Origin: DATLGB01 sp963740765
Lineage (GTDB): Bacteria > Actinomycetota > Thermoleophilia > Solirubrobacterales > Solirubrobacteraceae
DNA: 64,000 nt
Direction of reading: 5' to 3'
NCBI GenBank assembly: GCA_963740765.1
Contig: CAVUFN010000016.1
Coordinates: 248,001-312,000, forward strand
In this document: positions 44,807 to 53,134 of the stretch, piece after piece
Layout of the letters: each line of letters starts with the position of its first letter
Numbering within the stretch: the first letter of the stretch is position 1
Notes under the pieces: model-generated
Told to the model about the DNA's origin: nothing
Database searches by the model: none
The model's input: only the letters and a program-made list of their open reading frames with translations
Program-made: the position numbers and the translations under genes

Positions 44807-45498
44807 TCGTCGGAGTCGGACGACTCGGCGGTGGGCTCGCTGCCCCCGCCGTCCTCGCCCTCGGCGGCCTCGACGGACTCGCCGTCTTCGCCGACCAGCG
44901 CCGTCTCGGTCTCGATCTCGTCGTCGACGGGCTCGAGCGTCGGCGGAGTGATGGTCGCGAGCACCACTTCCGGATCGTCGACGAAGGTGACGCCCTCCGG
45001 GGCGGTGACCGCCTCGAGCGTGAGGGTGTCGTTGATGACCATGTGGGAGACGTCGACCTGGATGACGTCGGGGATGTCGCCGGGAAGCGCCTCGACGATG
45101 ACCTCGCGGTGCTCCTGGGACAACACCCCGCCCTCGGTGACGCCGGGAGCATCGTCGCCGCCGAGCAGCTCGATGGTGACGGGGGTCTGGATCGCGACCT
45201 TCATGTCGACGCGCAGCAGGTCGGCGTGCATGATGTCCCCGCGCACCGGATGGCGCTGCAGATCCTTGACCACGACGTTCTCCGTGCTGCCCGAGTCCAC
45301 GGTGATCTCGAGCACGGCGCCCGCGTGCGCGAGCGTGTTGCGGAGGACCAGCGCGTTGACTGCGAATGCGACGGGTTCGCCCTCGCCACCGTAGATGACA
45401 CCAGGCACCTCGCCGGCGCGGCGCAGGCGGCGCATAGCGCGCGAACCCTGCTCAGAGCGGGCGTTCAGGGAAAGGGAAGCGGTGTCGGAGGAGGCCAT
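44803..45498 (-). CDS. rplY: 50S ribosomal protein L25 (Ctc/TL5 form)
   Basis: A 231-residue two-domain L25 that binds 5S rRNA. The N-terminal domain (about 1-95) has SEQGSRAMRRLRRAGEVPGVIYGG. The C-terminal TL5/Ctc beta domain (about 96-190) has VTIELLGGDDAPGV. An acidic Glu/Asp/Ser-rich tail follows, absent from short L25. ATG 45498 is the natural start; the frame continues to 45573 without a credible start. It is coupled to pth by a 4-bp overlap. Confidence 0.95.
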   Translation of the reverse strand: MASSDTASLSLNARSEQGSRAMRRLRRAGEVPGVIYGGEGEPVAFAVNALVLRNTLAHAGAVLEITVDSGSTENVVVKDLQRHPVRGDIMHADLLRVDMKVAIQTPVTIELLGGDDAPGVTEGGVLSQEHREVIVEALPGDIPDVIQVDVSHMVINDTLTLEAVTAPEGVTFVDDPEVVLATITPPTLEPVDDEIETETALVGEDGESVEAAEGEDGGGSEPTAESSDSDE

Positions 45499-45578
45499 GG
45501 GCGACGGACGATGGTAGCGCGCGTGGTACGAGTCCGAACCAGTCTGTGCGTCACCGTGCGGCGATCCGGGCAATACTT

Positions 45579-45908
45579 ATGACAGTGACGCCCGACCAGG
45601 AGCTCGTGCTGGTCTTCGGGGGCCTCCACCTCGTGGCCCTCCTGCTCGCTTGCGCCTTGTTCTGGATGTTCCTGCACAGCGACACGGTCAAGCCGTGGGA
45701 GCCCGAGGACGACGACGAATCCGGCGGCGGAGGCGGCAACGACCGCCTGCAGCAGCCGCCCAAGCCCCCGCGCCCCGGCGGCATCCCGCTGCCCGAGGCC
45801 GATCAGTCCCCGCAGCGCTTCCGCGGCCCCGGCCGGCTGGCCGACCGCTACGAGTGGCCCGTGCGCCGCCCGGAGCGCGAGCCGCAGCGTTCCCCCGAGC
45901 GCGTGTAG
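45579..45908 (+). CDS. small membrane protein with Pro-rich cytoplasmic tail
   Basis: A 109-residue protein with one N-terminal membrane helix (LVLVFGGLHLVALLLACALFWMF, about residues 8-30). A polar tail follows, rich in Pro, Arg, Gly and acidic residues (EPEDDDESGGGGG, PPKPPRPGG). No family is recognised. ATG 45579 is followed by the sensible MTVTPDQEL. It is divergent from rplY by 80 bp. A 40-bp palindrome follows its stop codon. Confidence 0.6.
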   Translation: MTVTPDQELVLVFGGLHLVALLLACALFWMFLHSDTVKPWEPEDDDESGGGGGNDRLQQPPKPPRPGGIPLPEADQSPQRFRGPGRLADRYEWPVRRPEREPQRSPERV

Positions 45909-45915
45909 CCCGCGC

Positions 45916-45955
45916 GTGTCGCGCAGCGGTGGCTATAGCCACCGGGAGGCGACAC
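45916..45955. repeat. 40-bp nested inverted repeat between two unknown genes
   Basis: The core CGGTGGCTATAGCCACCG (45927-45944) is a perfect 18-bp palindrome. Outside it, GTGTCGC (45916-45922) and GCGACAC (45949-45955) are also perfect inverted copies, each set off by 4 nt (GCAG, GGAG). It can act as a terminator for the 109-residue protein gene, an operator for the next gene (start 45972), or a cruciform. I see no second copy in the window. Confidence 0.75.
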
Positions 45956-45971
45956 AGGTACGGTCCCGGCC

Positions 45972-47309
45972 ATGCCCAGGTGGCTGGACCGGTGGACGGA
46001 GAAGCGGACCGCGAAGGCGCAGCAGATCATCGCCGAGGCCGAGGCGGCCGGCCACCCGACGTCGCTGAAGGAGGCGTTGGGTCAGGGGCTGGCCGGTCTC
46101 AAGGACGCGGTCGAAGAGGCCGGGGCGGGCATCTTCCCGCCGCCGGGCAACGTCGACGCGCTCGGCCGCGACTTCGCCCACCCGCCGCCGCTGGTCGACG
46201 ACCCGAGCATCCCCGCCGCCGAGCGTGCCGCCCGCGACGCCGCGCGGGCGCCGTACCTCGCGCCGGACGCGACGGAGGTCACCTTCACCCGCATCCCGAC
46301 CACCGGCAAGGACCAGCTGAGCGCCGTCGCCGCGGCCCTGAGCGCGTTCCGGGCCGACCGCGTCTTCGGCGTCCACCGTGTCCCCGACCGCTACGAGGAG
46401 CGGCGCCGGCACGAGGACAAGGCGTACCTGGAATGGGAGATCGTGCATGCGCCGGATGCGGGCGCGCAGGCGCAGGCCGCCCACTTCGCCGGCTTCAAGC
46501 GCGAGGACGCCTGGGTCGCGCGCGGCGACGGCGACCCGTCGGTGCTCGACGAGGACATGATCGGCACGCTGGTGACCCGCGCCGCGCTCGAGCCCGCGGA
46601 CACCTACGGCCTGACGCGCATCCTCGAGGTGCTGGAGGAGAGCCAGGCCGACGGCGCCTCCAGCGTCAGCGCGTACGTGCGCGGGACGATGGCGATCACG
46701 CGTCGCGACCTCCTGCCCGCGCAGCGCGACCTGGCTGCCGCCGCCCCGCTCGACGTCGGCCCGCCGCCGTTCCACGTCACCGTCCTCGACTGGGAGGCGA
46801 TCGCCGCCTGGAACCGTCCCAAGCGCCGCTACCCGCGGCGCGTCCCGGCGCCCATGCCCCACCTGCCGGGCGACCCGCAGGAGCTGCTGGGCGCCCACCT
46901 CCAGGTCGTCGGCGTCCGGCCGGAGGATTGCTACGGCGCCATGGTCACCCGAGCGGGTGACCGGTTCATGCTCGGCGACCTCGGCCCGGCCGGCATCTCG
47001 CGCGGCTTCACCCTGCCCAAGTACCCCTGTGCGGACGGGCGGGAGCGCAGTCGCCTGTGCGCCGCCGGGGTGGTGGTGGTCGCCTACCGCGACTCGGACG
47101 CCTACGCGGAGGGCCGCCGGCGCTGGGTCGCCTACGAGACCGACGTCCTCCACGCCCGCCTCGCCTCCGTCGCCGACGACCGGCCGCCGATGGAGGAACG
47201 CCAGGTGGTCGACGTCACGGTGCTCAACAGCCTCAATCCACTCGGCCCGCTGAGCGACTTCCCCCTCTTCCCGGGCCGGTCGCACCGCGAGCTCGGCCCG
47301 TACTGCTAG
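45972..47309 (+). CDS. hypothetical protein of 445 residues
   Basis: A 445-residue soluble protein without signal peptide or membrane helix. The N-terminal ~60 residues are charged and helical. The rest mixes beta and alpha segments with many Trp, Asp and Arg residues. A C-terminal half with AYRDSDAYAEGRRRWVAYETDVLHARL is the most regular. I could not place it in a family. The start ATG 45972 is 16 bp after the nested palindrome and has no strong Shine-Dalgarno, so the palindrome may control it. A short hairpin overlaps its stop. Confidence 0.65.
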   Translation: MPRWLDRWTEKRTAKAQQIIAEAEAAGHPTSLKEALGQGLAGLKDAVEEAGAGIFPPPGNVDALGRDFAHPPPLVDDPSIPAAERAARDAARAPYLAPDATEVTFTRIPTTGKDQLSAVAAALSAFRADRVFGVHRVPDRYEERRRHEDKAYLEWEIVHAPDAGAQAQAAHFAGFKREDAWVARGDGDPSVLDEDMIGTLVTRAALEPADTYGLTRILEVLEESQADGASSVSAYVRGTMAITRRDLLPAQRDLAAAAPLDVGPPPFHVTVLDWEAIAAWNRPKRRYPRRVPAPMPHLPGDPQELLGAHLQVVGVRPEDCYGAMVTRAGDRFMLGDLGPAGISRGFTLPKYPCADGRERSRLCAAGVVVVAYRDSDAYAEGRRRWVAYETDVLHARLASVADDRPPMEERQVVDVTVLNSLNPLGPLSDFPLFPGRSHRELGPYC

Positions 47310-47329
47310 GGGTGCCGGAGGCGGACCCC
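47309..47329. terminator. compact hairpin at a convergent gene end, copy 1
   Basis: GGGGTGCC-GGA-GGC-GG-ACCCC folds into a short hairpin starting inside the TAG stop of the 445-residue protein gene. The 20-nt sequence around it (47305-47324) occurs again at 56077-56096. It lies in a 28-bp gap to the convergent neighbour. Confidence 0.6.
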
Positions 47330-47337
47330 GTTCGGTC

Positions 47338-47784
47338 TCAGCAGTTCGCCTCGAGCCCGATCGGGTTCGAGATCGAGACGATGCGGACCTTGCCGCCCGT
47401 GAGCGGGCCCTCGCGCTCGACCACGACGCACTGGACGACGGGGAAGCGCTTCTGCTGGGTGCGCCACGCCACCCGCGCGGTACCGGTCGTATCGACGAAC
47501 GCCGCCTGGGTGGACGGCGTGAAGTTGAGGATCTCGACGGTCCCCGGGCGCCTGAGCTTGGCCGTCCGCTCGCGGGTCACCCGAGCGCAGGTCGGGTTCT
47601 TCTCGCAGCGCGGCATCCGGTCCAGCACCGCGTCCGCGTCCCCGCGCGCCTGCGCGCGCAGGATCTCCAGCACCGCCGAGCGCTCGCCGCCCGTCCCGAC
47701 CAGCGCCCGCGCCAGCAGCAGCGAGATGCCCAGGAACAGGAACGTCCCGAAGATGAGGACCGTGACCTTCGTGCGCCGCTGCAT
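47338..47784 (-). CDS. single-pass membrane or secreted protein, unknown function
   Basis: A 148-residue protein with one N-terminal hydrophobic helix (VTVLIFGTFLFLGISLLLARAL, residues 8-29) that could be an anchor or uncleaved signal. The extracytoplasmic part has four cysteines (MPRCEKNPTCARV, VVQCVVV, EANC), suggesting two disulphides. The fold looks like a small alpha/beta NTF2- or lumazine-type domain but I cannot name it. It follows the next upstream minus-strand gene by 17 bp and may be cotranscribed with it. Confidence 0.65.
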   Translation of the reverse strand: MQRRTKVTVLIFGTFLFLGISLLLARALVGTGGERSAVLEILRAQARGDADAVLDRMPRCEKNPTCARVTRERTAKLRRPGTVEILNFTPSTQAAFVDTTGTARVAWRTQQKRFPVVQCVVVEREGPLTGGKVRIVSISNPIGLEANC

Positions 47785-47801
47785 CGAGCGGCGAGGGTAG
47801 G

Positions 47802-48494
47802 TCAGCCGGCTTCTTCGAAGTCCGAGATCTCGAGGAAGCGGGCGATCGACGCCTCCGAGCGCTCGAGGCGGTCGGCGGTGCGATGAGCGTGCTCGGCGGC
47901 CGCTTCGAGGAAGTCCTCCAGGCAGACCTCCGGATCGTCAGGCAGCCCGTAGACCCGCACGAGGTCCTGCTGCAGGCAGGCGATGCCCAGCGGCGGGCGG
48001 CCGTCGGCCAGCGTGCGCGCCTCGCACACCGGGGCGACCACGAGCCGGCGATCGGCGGCGACGAGCGCGGTCGGCAGGACGCGGTGCGCGGGCAGCTCGA
48101 CGTCCAGGGTGATGCGCGTGTCGACGTCCACGTGCGCGCGGGCGAGGTCCGCCAGCGGCTCGCGCCAGACCGAGAGCACGGTGTCGGCCGCGGCCAGGGC
48201 GTCGCGCATCGTGCGGGCCTGCTCGGCGTAGAGGCGCTCGGCCTCCTCGCGGTCCTCGGCGTCGCCGAGGTCGAGGTCGCAGGGGACGCGCAGGAGCTCG
48301 TCCGCGGACAGCGCGGAGCCCTGGCCGTGGGTGCCGCGGGCGACGTAGGTCTGGATCGAGCCGAGGTCGCGGCGGCCGTGGAAGACGACGGTGACGGCGT
48401 CGCTCAGGGGGAGGTGATCGACGCGCATGGCGACGGCAGCTGAGGCACCGGGCTCCAGCAGCGCCCTGCGGAGGAGGTCGTCACTCTCGTCCAT
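47802..48494 (-). CDS. hypothetical protein
   Basis: A 230-residue acidic soluble protein with no signal peptide or membrane segment. Segments such as AVTVVFHGRRDLGSIQTYVARG and CEARTLADGRPPLGIACLQQDLVRVY hint at a mixed alpha/beta domain, and the C terminus is helical. No family is recognised. I start at ATG 48494 (MDESDDLL) rather than further upstream, because the region 48495-48567 looks like a divergent promoter with a GGTAAT-like element. It is divergent from the DUF4235 gene. Confidence 0.6.
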   Translation of the reverse strand: MDESDDLLRRALLEPGASAAVAMRVDHLPLSDAVTVVFHGRRDLGSIQTYVARGTHGQGSALSADELLRVPCDLDLGDAEDREEAERLYAEQARTMRDALAAADTVLSVWREPLADLARAHVDVDTRITLDVELPAHRVLPTALVAADRRLVVAPVCEARTLADGRPPLGIACLQQDLVRVYGLPDDPEVCLEDFLEAAAEHAHRTADRLERSEASIARFLEISDFEEAG

Positions 48495-48567
48495 GACGTC
48501 AGTATCGGTAATACCCCCGACGGACGCAATGTTCACCCGGCCGAATCCGACGGGTAGGTTTCTGGAC

Positions 48568-48849
48568 ATGAAGCTGCTCTACAAGCCGTTCGGGATCATC
48601 TTCGGCATCATCGGCGGCCTGATGTCCGCCAGGGTCTTCGACGCGATCTGGGCGCGGATCGACGACGAGCAGCCACCGCACGCGACCACCAAGGAGGCGT
48701 CCACCAGCAAGGTGCTCGCGTCCGCCGCGCTCCAGGGGGCCGTGTTCGCCGGCGTCCGCGCCGGCGTGGACCGCTGGGGCGCGAACGGCTTCTACAAGCT
48801 CACCGGCATGTGGCCGGGCGAGAAGCGTCAGGAGCCGGTCGACGAGTAG
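48568..48849 (+). CDS. DUF4235 family membrane protein
   Basis: A 93-residue actinobacterial protein matching DUF4235. The start MKLLYKPFGIIFGIIGGLMSARVFDAIW is typical. A first hydrophobic segment (about 7-24) is followed by a charged linker and a second helix (SKVLASAALQGAVFAGVRAGVDRWGANGF). The function of this family is unknown. The last 22 bp overlap the convergent acyl-CoA ligase gene. Confidence 0.85.
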   Translation: MKLLYKPFGIIFGIIGGLMSARVFDAIWARIDDEQPPHATTKEASTSKVLASAALQGAVFAGVRAGVDRWGANGFYKLTGMWPGEKRQEPVDE

Positions 48850-50432
48850 AGCGCGTCGATCGCGGCGCCGTACTTCTCCGCGATCGGCTTGCGCTTGAGC
48901 TTCATGGTGGGGGTCAGCTCGTCCCCGCCCGGCAGCCACTCGTCGTCGAGGACCGTGTAGCGCTTGATCTGCTCGACGCGCGACAGCTGCGCGTTGGCGC
49001 GCTCGACCGCCTCCGCGATCGCAGCGTCGTGGTCGCCCGCCGGAGCCTCGGGGTCGAGCACCAGCAGCGCGACGTTGTACGGCCTCCGATCGCCGATGCA
49101 GACCGCCTGGCCGATCAGCGGCGACGCCGCCTTCAACCGGGCCTCGATGTTGGCGGGCGACATGTTCTTGCCCGCCGCGTTGATGATCAGCTCCTTCTTG
49201 CGGTCGACGATCGTCACGTAGCCGTCGTCGTCGAACTGGGCGATGTCGCCCGTCCGCAGCCAGCCGTCGTCGGTCATCGCCTCGCGGGTCTTCTCCGGGT
49301 CGTTGCGGTAACCGGCCATGACGAGGTCGCCGCCGACCTCCAGCTCGCCGTCGTCGGCCAGGCGCACCTGCGCGCCGTACATCGGCGGCCCGCACGTCCC
49401 GATGCGGATGTCGTCCTGCGGGTTGATCGTCACGCAGCACGACGTCTCGCTCATCCCCCACAGCTCCTGGATCGGGATGCCGAGCGCGAGGAAGTACTGC
49501 AGCGTCTCGACCGCGATCGGCGCGGCACCGGAGACGACGCACTCGAGCGCGTCGAGCCCGAGTTTCGCGCGCACGCCGGCCCGGACCTCCTCCGGAACGG
49601 CGCCGGGATCGTCGAGCCCCTGCCCGCGCAGCGCCGCCTCGATCTTCTCCCACACGCGCGGGACCGCGCCCCACACGGTCGGCCGGACCTCGGGCAGCGC
49701 CGCGACGACCGCGCGCGGGTCGGCCACGCAGGTGATCGTGTGGCCGTAGGCGCAGGCCGCCGTGTACTGCGAGGCCCAGCGGTCGGCGATGTGCGCGCTG
49801 GGCAGGAAGCTCGTGACGCGGCCGCCGGGCGTCGCGGGCAGCACGGTGCTGCACCCGCGCAGCTCGGCCATCAGGTTCCTGTGCGTGAGCTGGACGCCCT
49901 TCGGCGGCCCGGTCGTCCCGCTCGTGTAGATCAGCGTGAGGACGTCGTCGGGCTCCACCGCCCGCCACGATTTCTCGAAGTGGAAGCCGCTCGGCGCCGC
50001 CTCCTCGAGCTCGTGCAGGTCCTCGACCAGGATGGTGGTCTCCACGAGCCCCTCGACCACGGGCAGGAACTCGCGCTGGGTGATGAGCACGCGGTTGCCG
50101 GCGTTGGAGAACAGGTACTCGGCCTGATCGCGTGACGACGTGTTGTAGACGGAGAACGGCGTCGCCCCGAGGTGCATCGCGGCCATGTCGACCAGGTGGA
50201 ACTCCGGCCGGTTGAGCAGCATGATCGCGACGGTGTCGCCGCGGCCGACGCCCGCCGCGCTCAGCCCGCCCGCGATGCGCTCCACGCGCTCGCCGAACTC
50301 CTGCCAGGTGATCGCGACCTCGTCGCCCGGCGTGCGCAGCGCGACCGCGTCCGGCCGTTCGCGCCAGGTCAGCTGGAAGGCCTCGCAGAGGGTGTCGCAG
50401 CGCAGCGTGGCAAGATCCTGAGGCTCACTCAT
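48828..50432 (-). CDS. long-chain fatty acid-CoA ligase, FadD15-like
   Basis: A 534-residue AMP-binding acyl-CoA ligase. Seen: the P-loop YTSGTTGPPKGVQLTHRN, SFLPSAHIADRW, the A5 motif WGMSETSCCVT, the hinge GDIAQFDDDGYVTIVDRKKELI, and C-terminal lysine region TPTMKLKRKPI. It is the long form that resembles the FadD15/bubblegum-type ligases of Actinobacteria, so long-chain substrates are likely. It overlaps the small upstream gene by 4 bp, making one transcription unit downstream of prs. Confidence 0.93.
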   Translation of the reverse strand: MSEPQDLATLRCDTLCEAFQLTWRERPDAVALRTPGDEVAITWQEFGERVERIAGGLSAAGVGRGDTVAIMLLNRPEFHLVDMAAMHLGATPFSVYNTSSRDQAEYLFSNAGNRVLITQREFLPVVEGLVETTILVEDLHELEEAAPSGFHFEKSWRAVEPDDVLTLIYTSGTTGPPKGVQLTHRNLMAELRGCSTVLPATPGGRVTSFLPSAHIADRWASQYTAACAYGHTITCVADPRAVVAALPEVRPTVWGAVPRVWEKIEAALRGQGLDDPGAVPEEVRAGVRAKLGLDALECVVSGAAPIAVETLQYFLALGIPIQELWGMSETSCCVTINPQDDIRIGTCGPPMYGAQVRLADDGELEVGGDLVMAGYRNDPEKTREAMTDDGWLRTGDIAQFDDDGYVTIVDRKKELIINAAGKNMSPANIEARLKAASPLIGQAVCIGDRRPYNVALLVLDPEAPAGDHDAAIAEAVERANAQLSRVEQIKRYTVLDDEWLPGGDELTPTMKLKRKPIAEKYGAAIDALYSSTGS

Positions 50433-50749
50433 CGTAAGCGGAGTATGTATCCGTTCGTGGCGAGATCGTCAACCGCGTCCTCGAAGCGGGTGAAGTCGCG
50501 CTCCGTGAGCAGGTCGATCGGACGGCCGTGGACGCCATTCGCGCGCACCCACCGATGCAGCATCGTCGCTCCCGCCCGCTCCTCGGCCTCGCGCAGCAGG
50601 TCGAGCAGGATGCCCAGCTCCGGCCGGTGGTCGAGCTCGCCGCTCAGCAGCTCCAGGGCGCTCGCGTCGAGCGTCCGGATCAGCTCCTCGTCGGAGAGGC
50701 CGAGCAGCTCCTGGAGCTGGGACGCCCTAGAAGAGCTGGTTCTCTCCAC
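50429..50749 (-). CDS. DUF2384-like (MbcA/ParS/Xre C-domain type) small protein
   Basis: A 106-residue helical protein that loosely resembles the toxin-binding domain of antitoxins such as MbcA/ParS/Xre, with a helix carrying RWVRANGVHGRPIDLL and a C-terminal FEDAVDDLATNGYIL. No RES- or HipA-like toxin gene is adjacent, so a toxin-antitoxin role is not supported by context. It starts at GTG 50749, overlapping the end of prs by 23 bp, and ends within the acyl-CoA ligase start (4-bp overlap). The position suggests cotranscription with prs. Confidence 0.55.
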   Translation of the reverse strand: MERTSSSRASQLQELLGLSDEELIRTLDASALELLSGELDHRPELGILLDLLREAEERAGATMLHRWVRANGVHGRPIDLLTERDFTRFEDAVDDLATNGYILRLR

Positions 50750-51740
50750 CGAAGACCTCGGACACGGAGTCGTCGGTGAAGATGCGGCGGATGGAGTCCG
50801 TGAGCAGGTCCGCGCAGGGCAGGACCTGGATGTTGGCGGGCGCGCCGGGGCGCAGCGGGATCGTGTCCGTGACGACGATCGACTCGAATGGAGACGCGGA
50901 CAGGTTCTCCCAGGCGTTGCCCGAGAAGACGCCGTGCGTCGCGGCCGCGTAGACGCGTGAGGCGCCGGCGTCCTTGACCGTCTGGCCGGCGGCGCGCAGC
51001 GTGCCGGCGGTGTCGATCATGTCGTCGACGATGATCGCGGTCTTGCCCGCGACCTCACCGATGACGTACCCGATCTCGGCGACCTGCTGGGCAGGGCGCT
51101 CCTTGTCGAGGATCGCCAGCTCGGCGCCGATCTTGGAGGCGAACTTCTTGTTGAGCTTCACGCGGCCGGCGTCCGGCGAGACGACGACGAGGTCGTCCAG
51201 GTGCATGTCGATGAAGTGCTGCGTGAGCATGAACAGCGCGGTCATGTGGTCCATCGGCTTCTGGAAGAAGCCCTGCACCTGGCCCGCGTGGAGGTCCATG
51301 GCGAGGACGCGGTCGGCGCCGGCGTTCTCGAGCATGCGGGCGACGAGGCGGGCGGAGATCGGCTCGCGCGGCGCGCTCTTCTTGTCCTGGCGTGAGTAGC
51401 CGAACCACGGGGTGACGGCGATGACGCGGTGTGCGGAGGCGCCGACCGCGGCGTCGATCATCAGCAGCAGCTCCATCAGCGCGTCGTTGGCGGTGACGCC
51501 GGTCTGCGGGTTGCCGCACGTGGGCTGGACGATGAAGACGTCCGCGCCGCGGATGGACTCCTCGTAGCGGCAGTAGACCTCGCCGTTGGAGAAGGTCTTC
51601 AGGGTGACCCCGCCGAGCTCGACGCCGAGCTTGCGGGAGATCTGCCCGGCCAGCGCCGGGTTGGCGCGGCCGCTGAAGAGCATCAGCCGCTTGTTGTACT
51701 CCAGCGGGATCGCGGTCGGATCGAGAGCGGTCTGGCTCAC
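50727..51740 (-). CDS. prs: ribose-phosphate pyrophosphokinase
   Basis: A 337-residue enzyme that makes PRPP from ribose-5-phosphate and ATP. Seen: FSGRANPALAGQI, the ATP loop VTPWFGYSRQDKK, the catalytic-flap and substrate segments VVVSPDAGRVKLNKKFA, and the PRPP loop IIVDDMIDTAGTL. GTG 51740 starts 12 bp after glmU. The glmU-prs pair is widely conserved. Confidence 0.97.
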   Translation of the reverse strand: MSQTALDPTAIPLEYNKRLMLFSGRANPALAGQISRKLGVELGGVTLKTFSNGEVYCRYEESIRGADVFIVQPTCGNPQTGVTANDALMELLLMIDAAVGASAHRVIAVTPWFGYSRQDKKSAPREPISARLVARMLENAGADRVLAMDLHAGQVQGFFQKPMDHMTALFMLTQHFIDMHLDDLVVVSPDAGRVKLNKKFASKIGAELAILDKERPAQQVAEIGYVIGEVAGKTAIIVDDMIDTAGTLRAAGQTVKDAGASRVYAAATHGVFSGNAWENLSASPFESIVVTDTIPLRPGAPANIQVLPCADLLTDSIRRIFTDDSVSEVFGGENQLF

Positions 51741-51752
51741 GTGAAGCCGAGT

Positions 51753-53018
51753 CTACGCGCGGCGGGGGCGGTTCGACTGTCGCGCACGGGCGATCGCCAG
51801 TTCGTTGTCCGCAACGTCCTCGGTGATCACGCTCCCGGCGCCCGTCATCACATCGTCGCCGAGCGTCACGGGAGCGACCAGGGTGGTGTCCACGCCGGTC
51901 TTGACGCGGGCGCCGATCGTCGTACGGTGCTTGTTGCGCCCGTCGTAGTTGGCGGTGATCGTCGCCGCGCCGAGGTTGGTGTGAGGCCCGACGTCGGCGT
52001 CCCCGATGTAGGAGAGGTGCGGGACCTTCGACCCCTCGCCGATCACGCTGTTCTTGATCTCCACGAACGTGCCTGCCTTCGCCCCGCGCTTGAGGTGCGC
52101 GCCCGGACGGAGGTAAGCGAACGGGCCGACCGCGACGCCGTCCTCGATGACGGCCTGGTCGACGTAGGAGCAGCGGATCGTCACGCCCGCTCCGATCGTC
52201 GTGCCGCGCTTGATCGTCGTGCCAGGCTCGATCGTGGTGTCGCGCCCGATCTCGACGTCAGCCTCGATCGTGGTGCCGCCCGGGTCGACGATCGTGACGC
52301 CGTTGCGCTGGTGGAAGCGGTGGATGCGGTCCTGGGCGATGCGCTGGACGGCAGCAAGGTCGACGCGATCGTTGATCCCGAGCGTGACGGACGCGTCCGC
52401 GGTGAGGTGTGCCCGGCCGGGGAGGTGGTCGAGGACGTCGGGGAGGTAGTACTCCCCCTGCGCGTTGTCGGTCCCGATCCGGCCCAGGGCGTCCTTGAGC
52501 GCACCCCCGTCGAAGCAGTAGATGCCGGTGTTGACCTCGCCGATCGCGAGCTGCTCAGGGGTCGCGTCCCGGGCCTCGACGATCCGGACGCTCTCCCCGT
52601 CGCGGACCACGCGGCCGTAGGCGCCGGGCTCGTCGACCTCCATGGTGAGCACCGTCGCGCCGCCCGTGTGCGCCTCCGCCAGCACTGCGATCGCCTCGGC
52701 GGTGATCAGCGGGACGTCGCCCATCAGGATGACCACGCGCGCGTCGTCGGCGATGTGGTCAGCGGCCGCGCGCACCGCGTCACCGGTCCCCTTCTGCTCC
52801 GCCTGCACGGCGACGTCCACGCCCTCGGGCAGCGCCGCGCGCAGCGGCTCGCCCGGCCCTTCGACGACGACGACCCGCTCAGCCCCGGCGGCCTGCGCGG
52901 CCAGCACCGGCCACAGCACGAGCGGCCGCCCGCACAGTGGGTGCAGGACCTTCGGGGTCGCCGACCTCATCCGCGTCCCCTCGCCCGCAGCGAGGACCAC
53001 CACCGTCAATCCGGCCAT
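51753..53018 (-). CDS. glmU: bifunctional UDP-GlcNAc pyrophosphorylase / GlcN-1-P acetyltransferase GlmU
   Basis: A 421-residue enzyme making UDP-GlcNAc for peptidoglycan. The N-terminal uridyltransferase domain (about 1-225) begins VVVLAAGEGTRMRSATPKVL. The C-terminal left-handed beta helix (about 245-421) has hexapeptide repeats and the catalytic His region VPHLSYIGDADVG. It is about 30 residues shorter than E. coli GlmU, mainly at the C-terminal end. ATG 53018 is the natural start; upstream sequence in frame belongs to the tRNA region. Confidence 0.95.
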   Translation of the reverse strand: MAGLTVVVLAAGEGTRMRSATPKVLHPLCGRPLVLWPVLAAQAAGAERVVVVEGPGEPLRAALPEGVDVAVQAEQKGTGDAVRAAADHIADDARVVILMGDVPLITAEAIAVLAEAHTGGATVLTMEVDEPGAYGRVVRDGESVRIVEARDATPEQLAIGEVNTGIYCFDGGALKDALGRIGTDNAQGEYYLPDVLDHLPGRAHLTADASVTLGINDRVDLAAVQRIAQDRIHRFHQRNGVTIVDPGGTTIEADVEIGRDTTIEPGTTIKRGTTIGAGVTIRCSYVDQAVIEDGVAVGPFAYLRPGAHLKRGAKAGTFVEIKNSVIGEGSKVPHLSYIGDADVGPHTNLGAATITANYDGRNKHRTTIGARVKTGVDTTLVAPVTLGDDVMTGAGSVITEDVADNELAIARARQSNRPRRA

Positions 53019-53053
53019 GCCGGGAGAGTATGGATACCCTCGGCAGTGCCGCT

Positions 53054-53125
53054 TGGGGAGTGGTCCAATGGCAAGACACCGGTTTTTGGTACCGTGAGAT
53101 TCTGGTTCGAATCCAGGCTCCCCAG
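53054..53125 (+). tRNA. tRNA-Gln (UUG)
   Basis: A 72-nt cloverleaf. Acceptor TGGGGAG/CTCCCCA, discriminator G, D arm GTCC...AATGGCAAGA, anticodon stem CCGGT/ACCGT with loop TTTTGGT (anticodon UUG), and T loop TTCGAAT. There is one C-U mismatch at the outer anticodon stem pair. CCA is not encoded. The U1-A72 pair and G discriminator fit tRNA-Gln. Confidence 0.93.
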
Positions 53126-53134
53126 TCGGGTTCG

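Noticed and set aside
50429..50749. Toxin-antitoxin module
   Set aside because: Only a weak antitoxin-like domain is seen and no toxin gene is adjacent; the neighbours are prs and an acyl-CoA ligase.
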